64,000 bases of DNA from Adiantum capillus-veneris (Eukaryota > Streptophyta > Polypodiopsida > Polypodiales > Pteridaceae), in assembly GCA_014529385.2 (NCBI GenBank), contig CM043964.1, positions 106,394,087-106,458,086 of the forward strand. Direction: 5' to 3'. Position 1 is the stretch's first letter, and each line of letters begins with the position of its first letter. Under the pieces are notes generated by a model. It saw only the letters and a program-made list of their open reading frames with translations. It did no database searches and had not been told where the DNA came from. Positions 11,642 through 22,581 of the stretch are shown piece by piece. The position numbers and the translations under genes are program-made.

Positions 11642-12851
11642 TCAGCTCTGGTGGTAGGCGAGTATGCGTACCCACACTAGAGGCTGCATGTAAATCTTGT
11701 AGACAACTCTGTATGGTTTGCAAAGCTCCACAAGTGACATGTTAGTGTCAGCCACCGTACGGCTGACAATCCCTGTTGTAAATTCTCTCACTGCAGCTGC
11801 TAGGCCGGGCCTCAATAGTAACAAGTCGAACATGAGACACCCAAACGCTAATGAAATTTGTATATAACTGGTTGTACTCGGCTCCCCTGCGCTATTTACA
11901 ATCACTGCATCCTCAAGACTACCCAACGCATATGGATGTGTCAACACCGACACTGGGGAAGCTACGTCCCTCTCACCCATAAATAGAATTGTGCATTTTG
12001 GCCCAACTCATCAACCTCTAACATGAGCATATCAAAAAACTCCATATATGTCAGCTATGTCTGTGTATCTAGGGAGAAGACCTACTCTACCTCTGCCTGC
12101 ACAAACTCTGACAACACCTATTGTGTCTCACTTGAGCATGATGGAGATCACTGGCAAAAGGGACACGTTTTGTCTCTTGATCCAGCACCAAAACCAAGAC
12201 TACACCATCTTGAACCTCAGACACACGCATAGGATATACCAGGTTGCTGCGAGCTCCTCTTGTAATCACTAGTGAATCGCAATGCATCTAGAAAGACTGC
12301 TCTCTAAGCAGTATCTGACAGCCAAAATGTGCCAACTGTCTCACAGAGATCAAGCTCTATCTCACCTGAGAAACATAGTCTACATGTCGTAGCATGTATG
12401 ATGCAGCACTGGGCAAAGACAAACAAACGTCTCCAGCACCCTCTATGTCAAATGCCGAACCATCATCCAAGTGCATAAATCCAAATCTCCCACTAGAAAA
12501 TGTGCTAAACCACTCACGACATGGTGTGAAGTGGAAAATTGCATTGCTATCTAGTAACCTTTGTGGAAAAAGTGTGCTGACCATAGACAAATCAACAAGA
12601 GGTACACTGGAGGCAAGCGTGATATCATCGTCACTGGCATAGACTGCCACTACAACTGCCTCTCTAACCTATGTCAAAGTCGCGTTTGCACTACGCATAC
12701 ATCTCCGTTGTTGCCTCATACGTCCGAAACAACGGCGTCTAATGTGCCCTGTGTGATTGCAATGCCAACAACACAAGTATCGATAAGAATGAGACCGTTA
12801 TCTCTCAAAAGTCACCGTAGTGGACTCTACACTGTCACACATATCTGCAAG
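11642..12851 (-). pseudogene. Ty1/copia gag-pol remnant: zinc knuckle, protease, pre-integrase
   Basis: Reading on the minus strand, a CCHC knuckle (CWHCNHTGHIRRRC, C-x2-C-x4-H-x4-C) lies near 12765-12725. A copia aspartic protease follows at 12650-12357 with LDSNAIFHFTP, where the family has LDSGA. The change from DSGA to DSNA should damage the active-site loop. At 12287-12180 the motif SLVITRGARSNLVYPMRVSE resembles the gag-pre-integrase finger region. The 11980-11642 frame is not clearly assignable. Integrase and RT are not visible, so this is a deletion derivative. The knuckle is only about 90 bp from the boundary with element A, which suggests element A landed inside copia gag. Confidence 0.65.
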
Positions 12852-13754
12852 TGTTAGCAGATCCCCGCGAGACGGACGTCTATAGCATAGCGATCTGGCA
12901 CTAACATAATGTCAATACTCAGGGAAGTGACTCAGATGGGGCATAGAGACTCTTTGAGATCGTCAATCTCAAGAAGTGAACCTTAACAAGCAAACACAAC
13001 AACTCTACAAGCAAACCAACACTCAGTGATCAGGGAAATCTGCCTATGTCCTTTCTCACAGCTCTAGGTCATCACACCATTTCGGCACTCAAACGGACTC
13101 AAAATGCAACAAAACTTTACAAGGAGGTCTAGGACACCTAGGGGCACTATCCTACCAAGTCTGGTTGCAATCCAGCAAGGTACCAAAATCACAATCCATC
13201 ATGAAAAAGGTCCTGAAAACTGCAACGAAACATACCAAAAATGTCGCCCTATGGTCTAAGAACACTCTCCTATGGTCAAAACGACTATAAATAGTAATTT
13301 ACGCACTCAAATTTTCAATTAAGGCTCACAGATGCGTAGTCGCGAACCACAACTTACACTTGAATGAAAGAGCAAAGAAAGAGGAACACAATGCAAGTTT
13401 CAAAACTGAAATTTGATTACCCATTTATTAGCTGCGATGATTACAAGTTGGAGCTTTGTAGTCGCTTGAGCGTACGTACATCTAAGCTCTTTCTTCTCTC
13501 AAGATAAGCCTCCTTTCACATTAAATTTATTGACCTTTATACCCAGGGCTTTCTAAATGGCCAGTAGCCAGTTCACATGGACTTTTACAAATGCCATGAT
13601 AGCATTACAACTCAGGGAATTGATGACCTACTACTCTGGAATCAAGATTTACCCAAAGTATCACTACACTAGCTCGGCAAAATTATTGACTACAAATAAG
13701 GTGTCCGACTACGAATCCGACGAGGTGGACGTCTATTTGATCTGTCTCTTAACA
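12852..13754 (-). mobile_element. 3' LTR of element A, full length (903 bp)
   Basis: On the minus strand it begins TGTTAAGAGACAG directly after the purine tract AGGAAGGGGAGAA and ends TGCTAACA. It carries GGTATAAAGG, a TATA-box candidate at 13536-13541. Its two ends match the short 5' LTR at 20590-20758, but its central ~735 bp, including the TATA box, has no counterpart there. Confidence 0.7.
13536..13541 (-). promoter_or_regulatory. TATA box candidate in the 3' LTR of element A
   Basis: GGTATAAAGG on the minus strand inside the LTR, followed downstream by an A/T-rich region. It is missing from the 5' LTR because of the internal deletion. Confidence 0.5.
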
Positions 13755-15179
13755 TTCTCCCCTTCCTAATTTATGTCGTCCCTTGACAGGACCTTGTGCA
13801 GTCTTGTCATAGGATTGTCTTCAACTTTGTCTTTAAGGTTGGACTTCAGCTTGTGAAGTGCTTTGTCATTGATGACGTTCCCACCTTCCTTGAGTGATTT
13901 GTATTTGCCATGTTGTTGATACATGATTTAATTCTTGATTTTTGAGGCAACTTTTCTTCTTGTTGTGCATTCGCCTCTTTGTTGCCAATCTTAGTCGTCA
14001 TCGAAAGATGGAAGTTGATGTGTCTAAGCTTGTAGAACTGATCCTCTTTGTGGTGTGGACTTTTTGATGGATTTTCTTTCAAGGTCCGCTGCAATTTGAG
14101 TTTTCCACAATAGGTAGCCAATGTTGAAGCACTGTGTGAGCTACGTATGGTTGTTGTGGATAGCTCGCTTGCTGAATTTTTCATTGCTTGTCGTTGTAGG
14201 CAGTTTTTAACTTGCCATTTTTTTTATGGATCTTTGCTGCTTGCGACAATAAGCATGTTGTGATTTACAACTTTATCTCCAAGTCATTGATGATTGATTT
14301 GGGTAGCCATTTCCTTATTGTTGATGTAGAAGGAATATATACAAGAAGTTGATGATGAGGGTTTTGTAGATTAGGGTCTTAAAACCTGGATGACCAAAGG
14401 GAAAAACCCGGTGGGAAAAAGGTGCCTTTCATACCCGCTCTTATTGGAGTTGAGCATTTGGATTTGAAGTACCTGTCATGCAAGGTGAGTGCTTGGGAGA
14501 AACAAAGGAAGAGTGTCTAATGCAAGTGCCAATTATGGGACACTCCGATATGCATACAAAAAATTTATCGAACAAAAGCATGTAGTGTAAGAGATGGAGT
14601 TCATGGGTACTTCAAGGAACAAATGTAGCATATGTGACATCAAAGGACGTCTCAATAGCTTCCACGTTTCCAAGAAGGGTTTTTGATGTAGAAGCTTGTC
14701 CACTCATACCTCACTGTGCTAAGTGCGTGAGTGTCTTTTGGAGTTCCTCCTTCACTTACCACTATACTAAAATGACTTTGACTCTTATGCTCACCTATAC
14801 CAACATTAGCAACACAACCTAATTATGCTCAACTCTTCCAGCTTGAGCAGTACCTAGAATAGCTAAGATGCTTAGACCACTCAAAATATTACATGAAGGT
14901 TTGGGACTAGTGCCTCACTCATTTAGTGGCTTAGCTGTCCGACTCTGACTTTTATGCCATGTATTTTTAATGGCGACTTGGACTTACCTATTCAAGGCTA
15001 GAAACCCAATTCCATAAGTTCTAAAAATTTAGGCCTCTTCCATTGTGTTGGTCATTGGATGCCACCATGTTGTCGAGTAGACTGGCATATTTTGGCTCCT
15101 CTTAACTTGCTTGTCGTATGTTGTCACTACTTTGTGAAACAAGTTCTGTAGCAGTTGTAGAGACTGATGGGGCCTTTGC

Positions 15180-15261
15180 TTTATCTCCCATGAAAAGCGG
15201 TTGAATCTGTGTGTGGGTTCTTTATCTCCCATGAAAAGCGGTTGAATCTGTGTGTGGGTTC
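15180..15261. repeat. Perfect 41-bp direct duplication
   Basis: Two adjacent identical 41-bp units (15180-15220 and 15221-15261), each beginning TTTATCTCCCATGAAAAGCG. They lie in the coding-poor 3' part of element A. Because 41 is not a multiple of three, the duplication would shift any frame. Identity suggests a recent event. Confidence 0.9.
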
Positions 15262-16018
15262 TTTGTGATTGAGTTTCCATTAGCAATTTTGGAACCTATC
15301 TTGTTTTTGGTCTGTGTGTGACCGTCTTTTGCATTTGCTTCTTTTCTCGATGACTTGATGGACACTAGGCTCTTATATCCCCTGGGAAAAATTCATGATC
15401 CATGTTTATCTTAGGGATAGGTGTTGAATGTAAAATAGCACTATCATCTTTTTGGTTTCTAATCGATTCCCATAAGGATTATGGCCACGGTTCTTCTACC
15501 TCCGGAATAGGCATCACTGCTTATGAGCCCACCCCATTTGTGGTATTGGCTACTTCCCTTGTATCTAAAGGTGCCTCAACTCCCGGCTCTTCCTTGGCTC
15601 TGTTTACAATACCATGGCCTTTCAATTCTTGGATTTTTTGTGGATTAGCACCTCCATTTTTGGAGCATCTCGAACATGTGGTCCCATAAGAACTTGGGTT
15701 TTCCGGATGAGCTCCTTGCACATTTACAACCTCTCTTTTTTATACCCTAGATGAGGATATATTAGCCATCTATCCTCTTGGGCTTGATTGGGTTTTAGCC
15801 TAGCTTCATAGGCCTTCAAAATTGCATCTAAAGGTTCAACAACTTTGTCAACCAAGACTGAACCTCCCGAATTAGTCTTTGACTCTTTAGGTCCCTTTGC
15901 GTTTTTCTTGCTCGTGTTTAAGTTGTTCTCTTGTTTGATTCAGTTCAGTTTCCAAAGCAGCTTTCTCATGTAGCCTTTTTGCGTTCATTTTGTCCCTTTT
16001 GGCTTTCCACGATTTTTT

Positions 16019-17437
16019 TCATGTTCTCACCGATATGTTCTCAATTTCTGTTTGAACAGGCAATGTGGCTTCCTCCTCAACAATTGTGTTTTTAGCAGCT
16101 TCTTGAGCTTGAGCTCGAGTCATCACATTTAAAGGAATGGCGGGTTCTACCTTGGATCCGCTTGAAGAAGGCATCACGCCTACAATGTTCATTGTTGCTT
16201 TTCCCTTGTAGTCTAGATTCTTAGCACGGTGTTGGCGTAGGTGGTCTCTCCCACAACGTTTACAGAATCCAAATAATTCTATTTGTGGCCCCTTGTTTGG
16301 ACAACTTCGTGCTAAATGGTCACCTCCACACTCATAGCATGGACCTTCCTGTTTCATTGTTGACAATCCAGCCAATGGTTGTTCTTGCCTGGTAAGAATG
16401 TTCTTTGAACCAGGCTCCAGATTGGCTATGAACATGAGCGTATTTGCATCCATGGAGTACTGGTTTTTCACAGGTTGTGGCACATACGTTGGCTGAGTGT
16501 AGTTGACTACTACTCTACCATCATTCAAAAGATGTGGTTGCTACCCTAGCATTTGTTGCATCTTTGGTTGAGTGCTACACCATGGAGTGGGATGATCCCC
16601 TCCACAAGTATTACGTCTCCTCAATTGAGGTTGTCGTACATTCAGATTTTTTTTGTAGCCTTGGTTTATTCTTCTAATGACCCCCTCGACCACTTGATCA
16701 ATGATTGGTTCCTAAGGAGTTTGAACATCTTTCTTTCTTGTGGGTTCACTCTTTGGAGATGAGGCACTACTAGCCGTGTTGTCTGTATCTTCAGTCACCT
16801 CTCCATAGGACTTACAATTGTCAACTAAATATAGAGATTCTCTATTGACTTGGTCAAACATCGTGCATCCTTTCAAATGTAGGTCCTTTTTTAGAATCTC
16901 ATTTTTTAAGCCCTCAATGAAGAGAACTGATAATCTCTCATCTTGCGATAACTCTCTCACAGGACATCTGTCTATGTATTGTTTGAAGCAAAGTAGAGCT
17001 TCCTTCACTTTTTCGTTTGCTTTTTGTTTGAATGCGTAGATTTGGGACACCGTGTTGTGTTCGATCCCCCTTTTCGAGAACTTCTCTACAAATTCTTGTA
17101 AGAGTTGTGCTATGTTGGGAAAATCATCTTTGTTTAGAGGTTGGAACCAAGTCAAAGCTGTTCCTTCTAATGTCAACCCAAATCCCTCATATTGAGTTTA
17201 AAAATTTGCAATTTGTTCAGCTCTCAAAACTTGTTTGAAGAGTAAGACATGAGCATATGGATCCCTTGATCCATTGTATTTTGTTTTAACACATTGAGTC
17301 ACTTGATATGGTCTTAATCTTTGTGGTTCAGTCACCAATCTAACCAATTTGTGGTCTCTTGCAAAAACGTCTCTCGTACTCTCCTCTTGTTTTGGAGAAA
17401 ATCCCGGTGGAATCCTCTCTAAAGTGTACTTTGGCAT
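16019..17437 (-). pseudogene. gag of element A (Ty3-type), nonsense-inactivated
   Basis: A single minus-strand frame from 17437 to 16019 is interrupted only by in-frame stops: TAA at 17198, TAG at 16712 and TAG at 16541, ending at TGA 16019. The gag core shows GSRDPYAHVLLFKQVLRAEQ and LTLEGTALTWFQPL, typical of plant Ty3 Retrotrans_gag domains. The nucleocapsid part has CYECGGDHLARSCP (C-x2-C-x3-H-x4-C) and a second, broken knuckle CKRCGRDHLRQHR whose last Cys is Arg. Past the TGA the frame goes on with a coiled-coil-like segment (EKAALETELNQIKQEN) to about 15740. The TAG and TGA stops are one C-to-T step from CAG or CGA, consistent with decay of methylated DNA. Confidence 0.8.
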
Positions 17438-17439
17438 CG

Positions 17440-18273
17440 TTTTTGTCTAAAAGTAAGTAGAGATCAGAGTACCCTTGTATGTATACCGTTCTAAGTCAAT
17501 TGGATCAATAAGTTTGTACTCTCTTAGATACTTATCTACCATCAAAACTCGCACTCCATGGGCATTTGTATATGTGAAGGCATAGAGATTCTTATGGGTG
17601 GTCTACTCTCTAGCATATGATTCTACACACTGATAGAAGGTATATGGCTCCCCATTTACCTTGTGAATTTGTAGAATCCATCATGAGTGTAATCTATAAG
17701 AACTCGCATGGCTTCATTGGTTCTAATGAATCTTACGTTCAGTTTATTGATCAGAGGATGTCTCTCCTCTATGTATTCTCCCAATCCCCCTGTTGAAGGC
17801 ATTGCAGTTTTTCATGTCTCTGAGTGGAGTAGAAAACCTTGGTGGTGGATTATTTGTCATAATAAAAGACTCACCCAAAACTCTCAAGAGAGTCCTTGAC
17901 AATCCTACTTTTTCTTAGTGCAACTTATCCCTTTTTGGCTCTGGTAAGGTCTCTCAAAATTCAAGAATTTGTGACTTTTTGGCCTCTAGAAACTGGTCTT
18001 GGGGTACCCTAAAAGTTTTCATTTAGGAAACTTGGGAAGCAAGCTTTCTTCCTAGCTATACTTGACTCAATTTGGAGTTGTCTATCAAAAGTTAGAGTAC
18101 TTTTGGTAAACTGCACTTGAAACAATACTCAAAACAATTCCAGGACCAGAACACGGGAACTTTGGCTTGTATCTTGGTCTCTAGAAGGTATTTTTAGCTC
18201 AAACTTGAGATTTGGGATGTCTTCAAGTATGTCTACAAGATCATCAACTTAGATACCCCAACCATGCTGAGGT
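17440..18273 (-). other. Leader of element A between gag and palindrome array
   Basis: No gene is visible. The segment is A/T-rich and, read on the minus strand, connects the array to the gag start. Its sequence style resembles the array units, but it holds no further palindrome of that type. Confidence 0.5.
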
Positions 18274-20104
18274 ACATGGATTGCGATCCATGTTCTTGTG
18301 TCAAATTTTTTTCTCCAAATTTTGACTATGTGTAGACAAGGTCATATGCAGGCTTTGTACCAATTTTCATCAAATTCTGAGGTTGAGGTACATGGATCGC
18401 AATCCATGTTCAACCACATCTAAACTTGATCTCTTAAGAGCTTGTTCCTGACTATGTCCACACAAGCTAAATCTCAAATCTTTTTGGATTTGGACTTGTT
18501 TTGACAGGTTAAATGGCCAATACCAGGTCTGCACTGCGGTTTTCTGTCAGTCATCTATTTTGCTTCCTTCTTTCCCAAATTTGTTGGTTTTTTCCAAAAT
18601 TGGACTTGGGGATATGTTTCTTTATGTATGCACTACTAATCTGGAAAGTTTTAGGTCAAGTTGTCACTATGGGTACATGGATCACGATCCATGTTTGGAG
18701 CCCAAATTGACTTCTCTTGGTACCATCATATTCAGCATGATTAGGAGGTTCTATGGTATCAGTTTTTTTGAAAATGGAACTCTGGATTGAAAATTATGTC
18801 AATTTTGGCACTTGCACTGAGTACTTAGCAATTCTGGGCTTTTAATCTGGTTTTTTATATCCAAATTCAGTTTTGAGAAGACCACTAGATTCCTTGTCAT
18901 GTCCTCTAGCTATGGTGCAAATATGGTATCAGTCTATGACAAAGGAACATGGATCGCGATCCATGTACCTATGTGTCAGATTGCACTGAAACTTGGCACA
19001 CAGCTTCCCCTTGGTCTCCTGATGCTAGCTATGTGGTTTTTGTGTGATTTGGACTTGTTTAGGCCAAGCAAAAGTCAATCCCTAGGTCTGTTTTAGGGTC
19101 TTCCTCTTTGAACAGTTTTTTGCCCTTTCCACCCAGTTTTTGAACTTTTTTGACAAAAATTCTTTGGAGACTTTTGCTCACAATGGTCTATGCTACAGAG
19201 CTGGAAAAGTCTCTGTTTAAAAATTTCCTAGGGATACATGGATCATGATCCATGTTCCACTACTTTTGGATATGAATCTTGGTGTGCTGATAGCTTGTGA
19301 TGTTTGCAGCATGCTCCATAAAGAATTTTTGAATTTGGAGCAGTTTTGCCCTACCAAAACTGACTTCTACAGTATGCTTACAGTTTTGACAATGTTCTGT
19401 TTTTTTCTCTTTTGACCACTTTTTACAACTTTTTTGCATATGGTTCTTTTGGGGAAGTTGTTCCAAGTGGTACCCCCTATCTACTGGTCTAGTTCTTGTG
19501 CAAAATTTCAAAAAAGATACATGGATTGTGATCCATGTTTTGAAGCCAAATTTACTTTTCTTCGTACCGTTAGGATCAGCATGTTAACTAGATGTTATGA
19601 TATCAAAAGTTTTCGATTTGGACTAGTTTTTGTCATTCAAAAGCAAGTTCTTCTATCTGTCCTGCGGTTTCTGGCTATCTGGCAAAATTTTGGTGTTTTG
19701 ATCAACTTTTATCAATTTTTGGCTATGGTCCCTTTCGGCAAAGTTGTTCCACTAGTTATCAGGGATGTATTTGTCAAATATCATCCCCAAATGTCAAAGG
19801 GTACATGGATCGCGATCCATGTTTGACACCTTTTTTTCATGAATTTTGTTCTTCAGGTTCTCTATCCTCCGTAGAAGCCAAATCTCACCGCTTTTTGAAT
19901 TTGGATCCCAAAAAGTTAAAAAACCTCAACTTTTGTGTCTGCAATGCCTGTTTTGCTGTTTTTGCCCTAACAATCAATTGTAATGTGATTTTTTGCTTTT
20001 TCTTTTAAGAAAATTTGATCAGACCAATATCCCATTAATGCTCAGTGTCACTGATCATTTTTCACCAAAAATGGTCTCTGGGGTACATGGATCGCGATCC
20101 ATGT
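18274..20104. repeat. Palindrome array of element A (8 palindromes, ~283-bp period)
   Basis: The palindrome ACATGGATCGCGATCCATGT or a variant starts at 18274, 18390, 18675, 18947, 19236, 19519, 19803 and 20085. After the first short gap (116 bp) the spacings are 285, 272, 289, 283, 284 and 282 bp. All eight copies keep both 8-bp arms (ACATGGAT, ATCCATGT). The centre is TGCG, CGCA, CACG, CGCG, CATG, TGTG, CGCG and CGCG in order. The intervening sequences are related but diverged: the block after 18694 matches the block after 19538 (both with CAAATT...GTACC...CAGCATG), and the block after 18409 matches the one after 18966. This is a diverged tandem repeat with a near-frozen core. Confidence 0.92.
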
Positions 20105-20589
20105 TCCTCCACAAAATTTGGCCAAACTTTACAGATTGCTTCTAGAGAGTCTGTTGATGCTCTTGATCCACAAATTTTTGAGTTTGGATCACTTTTGAAG
20201 TCTCTACCATCAAATTTTTAGAATGCCCAAATTTGATGGTGGTAGTTTCTACTTATCCTACTCCTAAGTACTGAAATGGAACATGAAAGAAAAATAAACA
20301 AAACGGTACAAAATAAATTCAAAATGAAAAACAAAACAGCACTCTGAAAGCATAGAGAAAATTAGAGAAAGAAATTCTTTTGGCCATCTCACTCACAACC
20401 CTCTTTACTTCTCAAGAATAGATCTAGCAAGTCCTCGACTTCTAAACTCTATCAAGCACTAAACCCTGTGTCTAGCTGCTTCACTACTAAAGTGTAAATG
20501 GAATGGAGAGACAAATCTTCAAAAAAGAACGCTCTAAATACTCACTAGGTCACTCACCATCTAAGGATCATATCCCCGGCGGCAACACT
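20105..20589. other. Element A sequence between array and 5' LTR; PBS-like site
   Basis: No gene is visible. Read on the minus strand, the 5' LTR end (GCTAAAA) is followed by GTGTTGCCGCCGGGGAT (about 20570-20590). This resembles plant primer binding sites ending in CCGGGGA, but it does not start with a clean TGG, so the tRNA cannot be named. Confidence 0.4.
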
Positions 20590-20758
20590 TTTAGCGGGCG
20601 CCGCGATGGACGTCTGTAGCATAGCGATTTGGCACTAACATAATATCAAGATTTATGCAGAGTATCACTACACTAGCTCGTCAAAATTATTGACTACAAA
20701 TGTGGTGTCCGGCTATGTGTCCGGCCAGGTGGACGCCCGTTCGATCTCTCTCTTAACA
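20590..20758 (-). mobile_element. 5' LTR of element A, internally deleted
   Basis: On the minus strand it starts TGTTAAGAGAGAGATCG. It matches the first ~130 bp and last ~75 bp of the 903-bp 3' LTR but lacks ~735 bp between them. The break falls between CTTGAT and ATTGAC in the full copy, a short TTGA microhomology. The lost part contains the only TATA box. Confidence 0.65.
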
Positions 20759-22240
20759 GCAACCATAAGTGAATGGCTAAGAACCCAAAGTATGGTGAGA
20801 AATCTAGGAAAAATCTAGCAGAATCTCCCCTGTAAACTGAGCAAAACCTCAAGTACAATCTCAACCATAACCCATGCCAAACTGACAACAAAGTGAGAGG
20901 TAACTAGACCACTACACAATGCTCAACCGAGCGTAAAGCGCATAACCATATACGCAAGTAAAGAGCAAACTAGCTCAAAACGCGTCCCACAAGAGAAACT
21001 ACTTGCAAAAATTTGAGAAAACCTGTGAAACCTGTGATTGAGAGACTGTAGCCACACAAGCATACGCAAATCCTCACTCCTGCGAGAGTGGGTACAAGAA
21101 TACCAAATTGTGTCCAAACTGACAAAACCTGTGAAAGTGAGAGTGAACACTCGATCATTGTCAAAGTTGGAGCCTATCTCGATCACTAAACCATCAGAGA
21201 GCAAACTGCGAATTCGCATAAACCATGGCGAGAAATCCTAGGAAAATTTGGCAGAGTTTTTCCTCGAAACTGAACAAAAACTCCAAAAAAAAAAGTCTCA
21301 CCAAATGGCATGAAAACTAGACACACAATGTCTCAGTAAACAGATCCACAAATGGTCTACATACACTGCCAAAAGCCTGGCAAATTGGCTCACTCTTAAC
21401 CGAGTGGCTCTATGGACGTGTACCTATCCAAAAACACATGTAAACCTGTAAATCTGCTACCTACGAGCTATCTAAGCTCAAGTTGTCTCCACATATGCAT
21501 ACATAGGATGAAACTGCACAAAACCATGCAAAAACTGCTCTTTAGTGCTCCACACAAGCTGCACTGTAACCTGTGAGCAAAACCGTTGAGAAACTGGTAG
21601 CTACTACCTCATTGATTGGTAAACACGTCGATATTGGAAATGTCGTCAAAGAGCTGTGTGTGCTCAAGGAAAAACACGCTCCGGAATGGGTCGTCGAAGC
21701 CGAAAATGTTGGTATGCGTCGTCGAAGCCGAAAACTTGGAGAAAACCGTCGAAGTCAAAAAAGCCGGGGATTGCCGTCAAAGCCGTCTTCTACCGACAGG
21801 TGGAAGTGCCAAGGCTATGGCCGCCTGTGCTCAAAGTCGAGAAAAACACTCGATGTCAGCTTTCATCGTCGGGCGAAAGCGTGCTAGCCAAGTAGCTGCA
21901 TGATAGGTGTCAAAACTGATGCGCTAAGCCGTAAACGTGAAACATAGAGAAGAATGCCGAGACGCTGAGAAAAAACGTCAAAATTGGTGTCGAAACCGAT
22001 GTCGGGTCGTCGAAATCCAAAGTCAAGAAGGAGGAGAAAAATCACCGAAAAGGTCTGCGAAATCGCGTCGATGTTGGGTGATGTTAGGGCTTACTCACCT
22101 AAACGCGATCGTGTCGCTCTATCTCCACTCGCTCGCTCTCGTGCCGATGATGAGCTTGCAAAGATCTACTATCACCAAAATCGAAGGGGGGATGTCGAAG
22201 CTTCACAGTGCTCATTCCCTTTCTCTTGTTTGCTCCTCAC
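20759..22240. other. Diverged repeats and GTCGAAGCCGAAAA-type repeats
   Basis: No coding sequence can be assigned. A block around 20790-20850 (GGTGAGAAATCTAGGAAAAA, later AACTGAGCAAAA) recurs around 21222-21275, about 430 bp away. At 21680-21770 the word GTCGAAGCCGAAAA and relatives repeat at short range. This may be the leader of the copia element that primes at 23161. Confidence 0.5.
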
Positions 22241-22546
22241 CTGTAGCTGATGGTCAACGTTGCCCTAGAGTGCACTGCACCCGCTTGCTTGACTCGGTGT
22301 TGCAATCCAATTCGACCCGGCTTTCCCTTGCTTGGCTTCCTTGCCTGCACATTGTCCGGTTGCTTTCTGCAATCCTCTCCCTCAATTGCCAGCGCGAGCC
22401 TTGACCTGCTTGGCTCACAAGCCTTCAATTGCCCCATGTGTTGCTCAGGGCCCTGCTTCACCCGGTACAGGCTACCCGCCCCCCCCCCCCCCCCCCGGCC
22501 CCCCCCCATGCCTGCTATTCGGTTGCAAGCTTTTCGAGGCTCTTGA

Positions 22547-22581
<35 letters not shown>

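Larger units (their letters stand above)
12852..20758 (-). mobile_element. Element A: non-autonomous LTR retrotransposon, 7.9 kb
   Basis: The element runs right to left: a deleted 5' LTR (20758-~20590), a PBS-like site, a palindrome array (20104-18274), a gag frame (17437-16019), a coding-poor segment, a PPT (13767-13755) and a 903-bp 3' LTR (13754-12852). Its ends read TGTTAG...TTAACA on the plus strand, giving 5-bp terminal inverted repeats. The flanks are GCAAG (12847-12851) and GCAAC (20759-20763), a 5-bp target duplication with one change. No protease, RT, RNase H or integrase is visible, and the 2.2 kb after gag is too short for pol, so it depends on another element for movement. Confidence 0.7.

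Noticed and set aside
16541-17200. In-frame stops in gag as sites of RNA editing
   Set aside because: Editing of stop codons is known for fern organelles, not for nuclear retrotransposons. Deamination decay explains the stops more simply.
18274-20104. CRISPR-like array (regular repeats and spacers)
   Set aside because: The repeats are palindromes at ~283-bp steps with related spacers, in a plant retrotransposon. CRISPR arrays have 20-40-bp unique spacers and occur in prokaryotes.
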